Positions 33,723-35,709 of a DNA stretch of 35,709 nt are shown piece by piece. This DNA comes from an uncultured Clostridia bacterium. Its GTDB lineage: Bacteria; Bacillota; Clostridia; Oscillospirales; Ruminococcaceae. The position numbers and the translations under genes are program-made. Position 1 is the stretch's first letter; every line of letters starts with the position of its first letter. The stretch covers positions 1 through 35,709 of the forward strand of contig CANQJW010000006.1 of assembly GCA_947624345.1 (NCBI GenBank), given 5' to 3'. A model generated the notes under the pieces. It searched no databases. It had not been told where the DNA came from and was given only the letters and a program-made list of their open reading frames with translations.

Positions 33723-34679
33723 TTAATCTTCTGTATTGCTATCTGCTTGGTTTTCTGCTTGATTCTCTGATTTATTCTCTGATTTATTCTCTGTCTGATG
33801 CTCAGCTTGTTCTTTCTCAAATTGCTCCAGTTTTTCCAGTTTCTTTTGTATTTCCTGTTGCTCCTGAAGTCTCTGTTCTTTTCTCTTATTTCTCTTTATC
33901 CTTTTTCTTGCCGTTTTAGGCAGCTCAGCTAAATCATATTCCTCATCTATAAGTTTTTCGTAATAGTCGCAAACTTCATTCACTTCGCCATTTGCAATAA
34001 GTTTGCCGTTCTGAAGCAAAATAGCCTTGTTGCAAATATCTCTTATCTGATTTGTGTTGTGAGATACAAAAAGTACAGTCACATCGCTCGCCATCATAGA
34101 TTTTATCTTATTAAGGCTTTTTTTCTTGAATCTCCTGTCGCCGACCGATAAAACCTCGTCGAGAATCAAAATTTCAGGGTCGACAATTGTCGCAATCGAA
34201 AATCCTAGCCTTGCACGCATTCCTGACGAATAGTTTTTTATCGGCACATCAATAAACTCGCCCAAACCTGAGAATTCGACAATCTCATCGTATTTCTCTT
34301 TGAGAAATTCTCTTGTATATCCCAAAACTGTTCCGTAAAGGTATATGTTTTCGCCGCCTGTGTACTGCTTTTCAAAACCCGCTCCCAGTTCAAGAAGCGG
34401 TACTATCTTTCCATTAACGGTTATTTTGCCCTCAGTAGGTTTGAAAACTCCGGAAATAATCTTTAACAGCGTTGACTTTCCGGCTCCGTTTAAGCCAAGA
34501 ATGCCCACTCTGTCTCCTTGCTCAACCTTGAATGTTATATCCTTTAACGCCCAGAACTCGTTATAGTGAAGCTGCCTTTTCAACAGCTTTATGATATACT
34601 CTTTTATATTGTCTATCTTTTCCTTACTAAGATTAAATTTCATTCCCACATGGGAGACATCAAGCATAGTTTTTCCCAT
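33723..34679 (-). CDS. Polysaccharide/teichoic-acid-type ABC exporter ATPase (TagH/Wzt-like)
   Basis: The 318-residue ATPase drives export of a lipid-linked glycan or teichoic acid with the adjacent permease. Walker A is GLNGAGKST (62-70), the signature YSSGMRARLGFS near 155, Walker B ILILDEVLSVGD near 178 and the H-loop SHN near 210, as in the TagH/Wzt/KpsT group. After about residue 245 the carbohydrate-binding domain of Wzt is absent; instead there is a charged coiled coil (RKRIKRNKRKEQRLQEQQE) ending in an Asn/Glu-rich repeat (ENKSENKSENQAENQ). It starts 48 bases after the permease with AAAGGAGGG upstream. Confidence 0.9.
   Translation of the reverse strand: MGKTMLDVSHVGMKFNLSKEKIDNIKEYIIKLLKRQLHYNEFWALKDITFKVEQGDRVGILGLNGAGKSTLLKIISGVFKPTEGKITVNGKIVPLLELGAGFEKQYTGGENIYLYGTVLGYTREFLKEKYDEIVEFSGLGEFIDVPIKNYSSGMRARLGFSIATIVDPEILILDEVLSVGDRRFKKKSLNKIKSMMASDVTVLFVSHNTNQIRDICNKAILLQNGKLIANGEVNEVCDYYEKLIDEEYDLAELPKTARKRIKRNKRKEQRLQEQQEIQKKLEKLEQFEKEQAEHQTENKSENKSENQAENQADSNTED
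33762..33793. repeat. 12-bp tandem repeat in the ATPase C-terminus
   Basis: ATTCTCTGATTT occurs twice head to tail with a third partial unit, encoding the ENKS/ENQA tetrapeptides. It is in frame, so copy number can vary without damage. Confidence 0.7.
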
Positions 34680-34727
34680 AATTAAACTTATGCCCTCCTT
34701 TGAGCATTATATGTTAAGCTTATTTGT

Positions 34728-35516
34728 TTATATGTGTAAGATAAAGTCATCTTGTCTTTTATAGAATATAAAGAAACCGAAAAGTGTTACGCCCAGAGAA
34801 AATAGTCCTGCATAAAGCATTCCATATGGGTGCATAGGCTGACCTGAAAATGCATCTCTGAAGCCCTCTATAAGCCTGTATATTGGATTGAACTTAAATA
34901 CATATAATATCCAGCCATCAAACCTTCTTATAGTATAGAAAATCGCACTGGTATACATTATCAGCATTGAAAGGACATCCCAGATATATTCCACATCTCT
35001 GAAAAAGACATCAATAGTCGCTAAAATCATTCCTATACCGAATGTCAAGAAGAAAATCAGAATAAGCGGAATAAACGCTTGGAGCATATACCAAGATGGC
35101 TTAACACCCATACATACAGATACAACAAACAAATCAATAAGCGATATTAGAAAAATCACATATGTGTAAAGAGCTGATGAAAACGGATAGAGATATTTCG
35201 GTGCATAAACCTTTTTTATAATTGTTGAGTTTGAGCGTATAGAACGCATTGCCGTCTTTGTTCCTGTTGAAAAGAATGAGAACATCAGCCGTCCGATAAG
35301 AATATAAACTGCAAACGGAATCTCTAAGCCCTTTGCGCTTCTGCCAAGAAGTCTTGTGAACACAATTGTCAATACAGTCATTGTGAGCAGAGGTTCTATC
35401 AGTGACCACAATATTCCTAAGTATGATTTTCTGTATTTTAGCTTTATACCCTTTTTGACAAGCTCAAATGTCAAATGCCGGTAGCTTATAAATTTTTTTA
35501 TATATGCATTACTCAT
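34728..35516 (-). CDS. ABC-2 type polysaccharide exporter permease (TagG/Wzm-like)
   Basis: The 262-residue membrane protein has the ABC-2 layout: a short cytoplasmic N-terminus with LKYRKSYLGILWSLIEPLL (about 24-42), then six hydrophobic segments, with FGIGMILATIDVFFRDVEYIW near 150-172, a block typical of Wzm/TagG/RfbA permeases. It pairs with the ATPase encoded next to export a glycan or teichoic acid built on the cytoplasmic face. ATG follows TATGGAGAAA with about eight bases spacing. The 3' end of a possible glycosyltransferase lies upstream, which suggests the surface-glycan locus continues beyond the window. Confidence 0.92.
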   Translation of the reverse strand: MSNAYIKKFISYRHLTFELVKKGIKLKYRKSYLGILWSLIEPLLTMTVLTIVFTRLLGRSAKGLEIPFAVYILIGRLMFSFFSTGTKTAMRSIRSNSTIIKKVYAPKYLYPFSSALYTYVIFLISLIDLFVVSVCMGVKPSWYMLQAFIPLILIFFLTFGIGMILATIDVFFRDVEYIWDVLSMLIMYTSAIFYTIRRFDGWILYVFKFNPIYRLIEGFRDAFSGQPMHPYGMLYAGLFSLGVTLFGFFIFYKRQDDFILHI

Positions 35517-35577
35517 CTAAATTTCTCCATAAAAAATTTCTTATAATTATGAATGCTCCATAGAACAGTTTTCTCAT
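35509..35577 (-). CDS. Doubtful 22-codon ORF overlapping the permease start
   Basis: ATG at 35577 opens MRKLFYGAFIIIRNFLW and ends at a TAA that overlaps the permease start (ATGAGTAA). The sequence is hydrophobic with basic flanks, and the same frame is open further upstream to a stop near 35630. It could be a small coupled peptide, the displaced tail of the preceding gene after a frameshift, or chance. Confidence 0.25.
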   Translation of the reverse strand: MRKLFYGAFIIIRNFLWRNLDE

Positions 35578-35581
35578 ATTC

Positions 35582-35709
35582 TTAACACTGCTCCATTTTC
35601 CTTTTCTCTTTAAAGTCGTTAATCTGCTTTACAGGCGGGAGCTTTTCAATATTTCGCCAAACTTTATTATTTCCTACGGCCCAGATAATACCCTTTATCA
35701 TGCCCATTT
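35582..35709 (-). CDS. 3' end of an upstream gene, possibly a family 2 glycosyltransferase
   Basis: On the minus strand one frame is open from the window edge to TAA at 35582-35584, giving the final 41 visible residues, MGMIKGIIWAVGNNKVWRNI and onward to FKEKRKMEQC. The Ile/Trp-rich helix followed by a basic stretch with an R/K-x-K-R tail is reminiscent of GT2 C-termini found next to TagGH/Wzm-Wzt exporters. The fragment is too short to confirm, and it lies 65 bases before the permease gene. ATG-like codons at the edge are internal. Confidence 0.45.
   Translation of the reverse strand, partial: MGMIKGIIWAVGNNKVWRNIEKLPPVKQINDFKEKRKMEQC

Overview
The window looks like a chromosomal segment of a low-to-mid GC, spore-forming, gut-type Firmicute, probably Clostridia of the Oscillospiraceae/Ruminococcaceae kind. 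This is inferred from SpoIIE, strong AGGAGG ribosome-binding sites, near-consensus sigma-A promoters, Bacillus-type PurF, AlaR and AlaT, the glgB-glgC-glgD-glgA glycogen set, and a secreted CHAP/Big_2/Fn3 protein. I see no rRNA, tRNA, CRISPR array, transposase or prophage genes.

Layout. 1-240: the first six codons of a leftward gene, its promoter, a 23-bp palindrome, and a divergent promoter that reads into a Rho-independent terminator about 85 nt later (candidate small RNA). 423-3035 (+): alaR-like Lrp/AsnC regulator, alaT-like aminotransferase, ispE. 3043-4993 (-): secreted CHAP-domain protein. 5207-11289 (-): glycogen genes read as glgB, glgC, glgD, glgA, with a repeat-rich gap before glgA. 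11509-13797 (-): spoIIE with candidate Spo0A boxes. 13919-18293 (-): a sulfate-activation and transfer operon, cysD, cysN-cysC fusion, sulfotransferase. 18335-19296 (-): rsmA. 19345-28601 (+): a small protein, a leader ORF with terminator, then purE, purC, purF, purM, purN, purO, standalone AICAR formyltransferase, a lipoprotein, purD. 28711-33577 (-): DRE-TIM aldolase-like enzyme, ychF, trpS, aminotransferase. 33692-35709 (-): ATPase and permease of a polysaccharide-type ABC exporter, after the 3' end of a gene cut by the window edge, possibly a glycosyltransferase.

How the genes work together. The glg genes make glycogen from glucose-1-phosphate (GlgC/GlgD make ADP-glucose, GlgA extends, GlgB branches). 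CysD and CysNC make PAPS, and the next gene is a PAPS-type sulfotransferase. With no PAPS or sulfite reductase alongside, the operon looks built for sulfating a product rather than for cysteine synthesis. The pur cluster covers much of the pathway to IMP and does the last two steps with separate proteins: a formyltransferase resembling the C-terminal half of eukaryotic ATIC and an archaeal-type PurO cyclohydrolase, instead of bacterial PurH.

Most interesting leads: the candidate small RNA with an unpaired CUCCUUA anti-Shine-Dalgarno segment opposite a divergent gene; the PAPS/sulfotransferase operon; the Cys-codon-rich leader ORF whose stop codon lies 4 nt before the terminator ahead of purE; the split, mixed-ancestry end of purine synthesis, with an odd four-codon mini-ORF/hairpin in front of the formyltransferase; and the dispersed AGAGATTAGA-type intergenic repeats.
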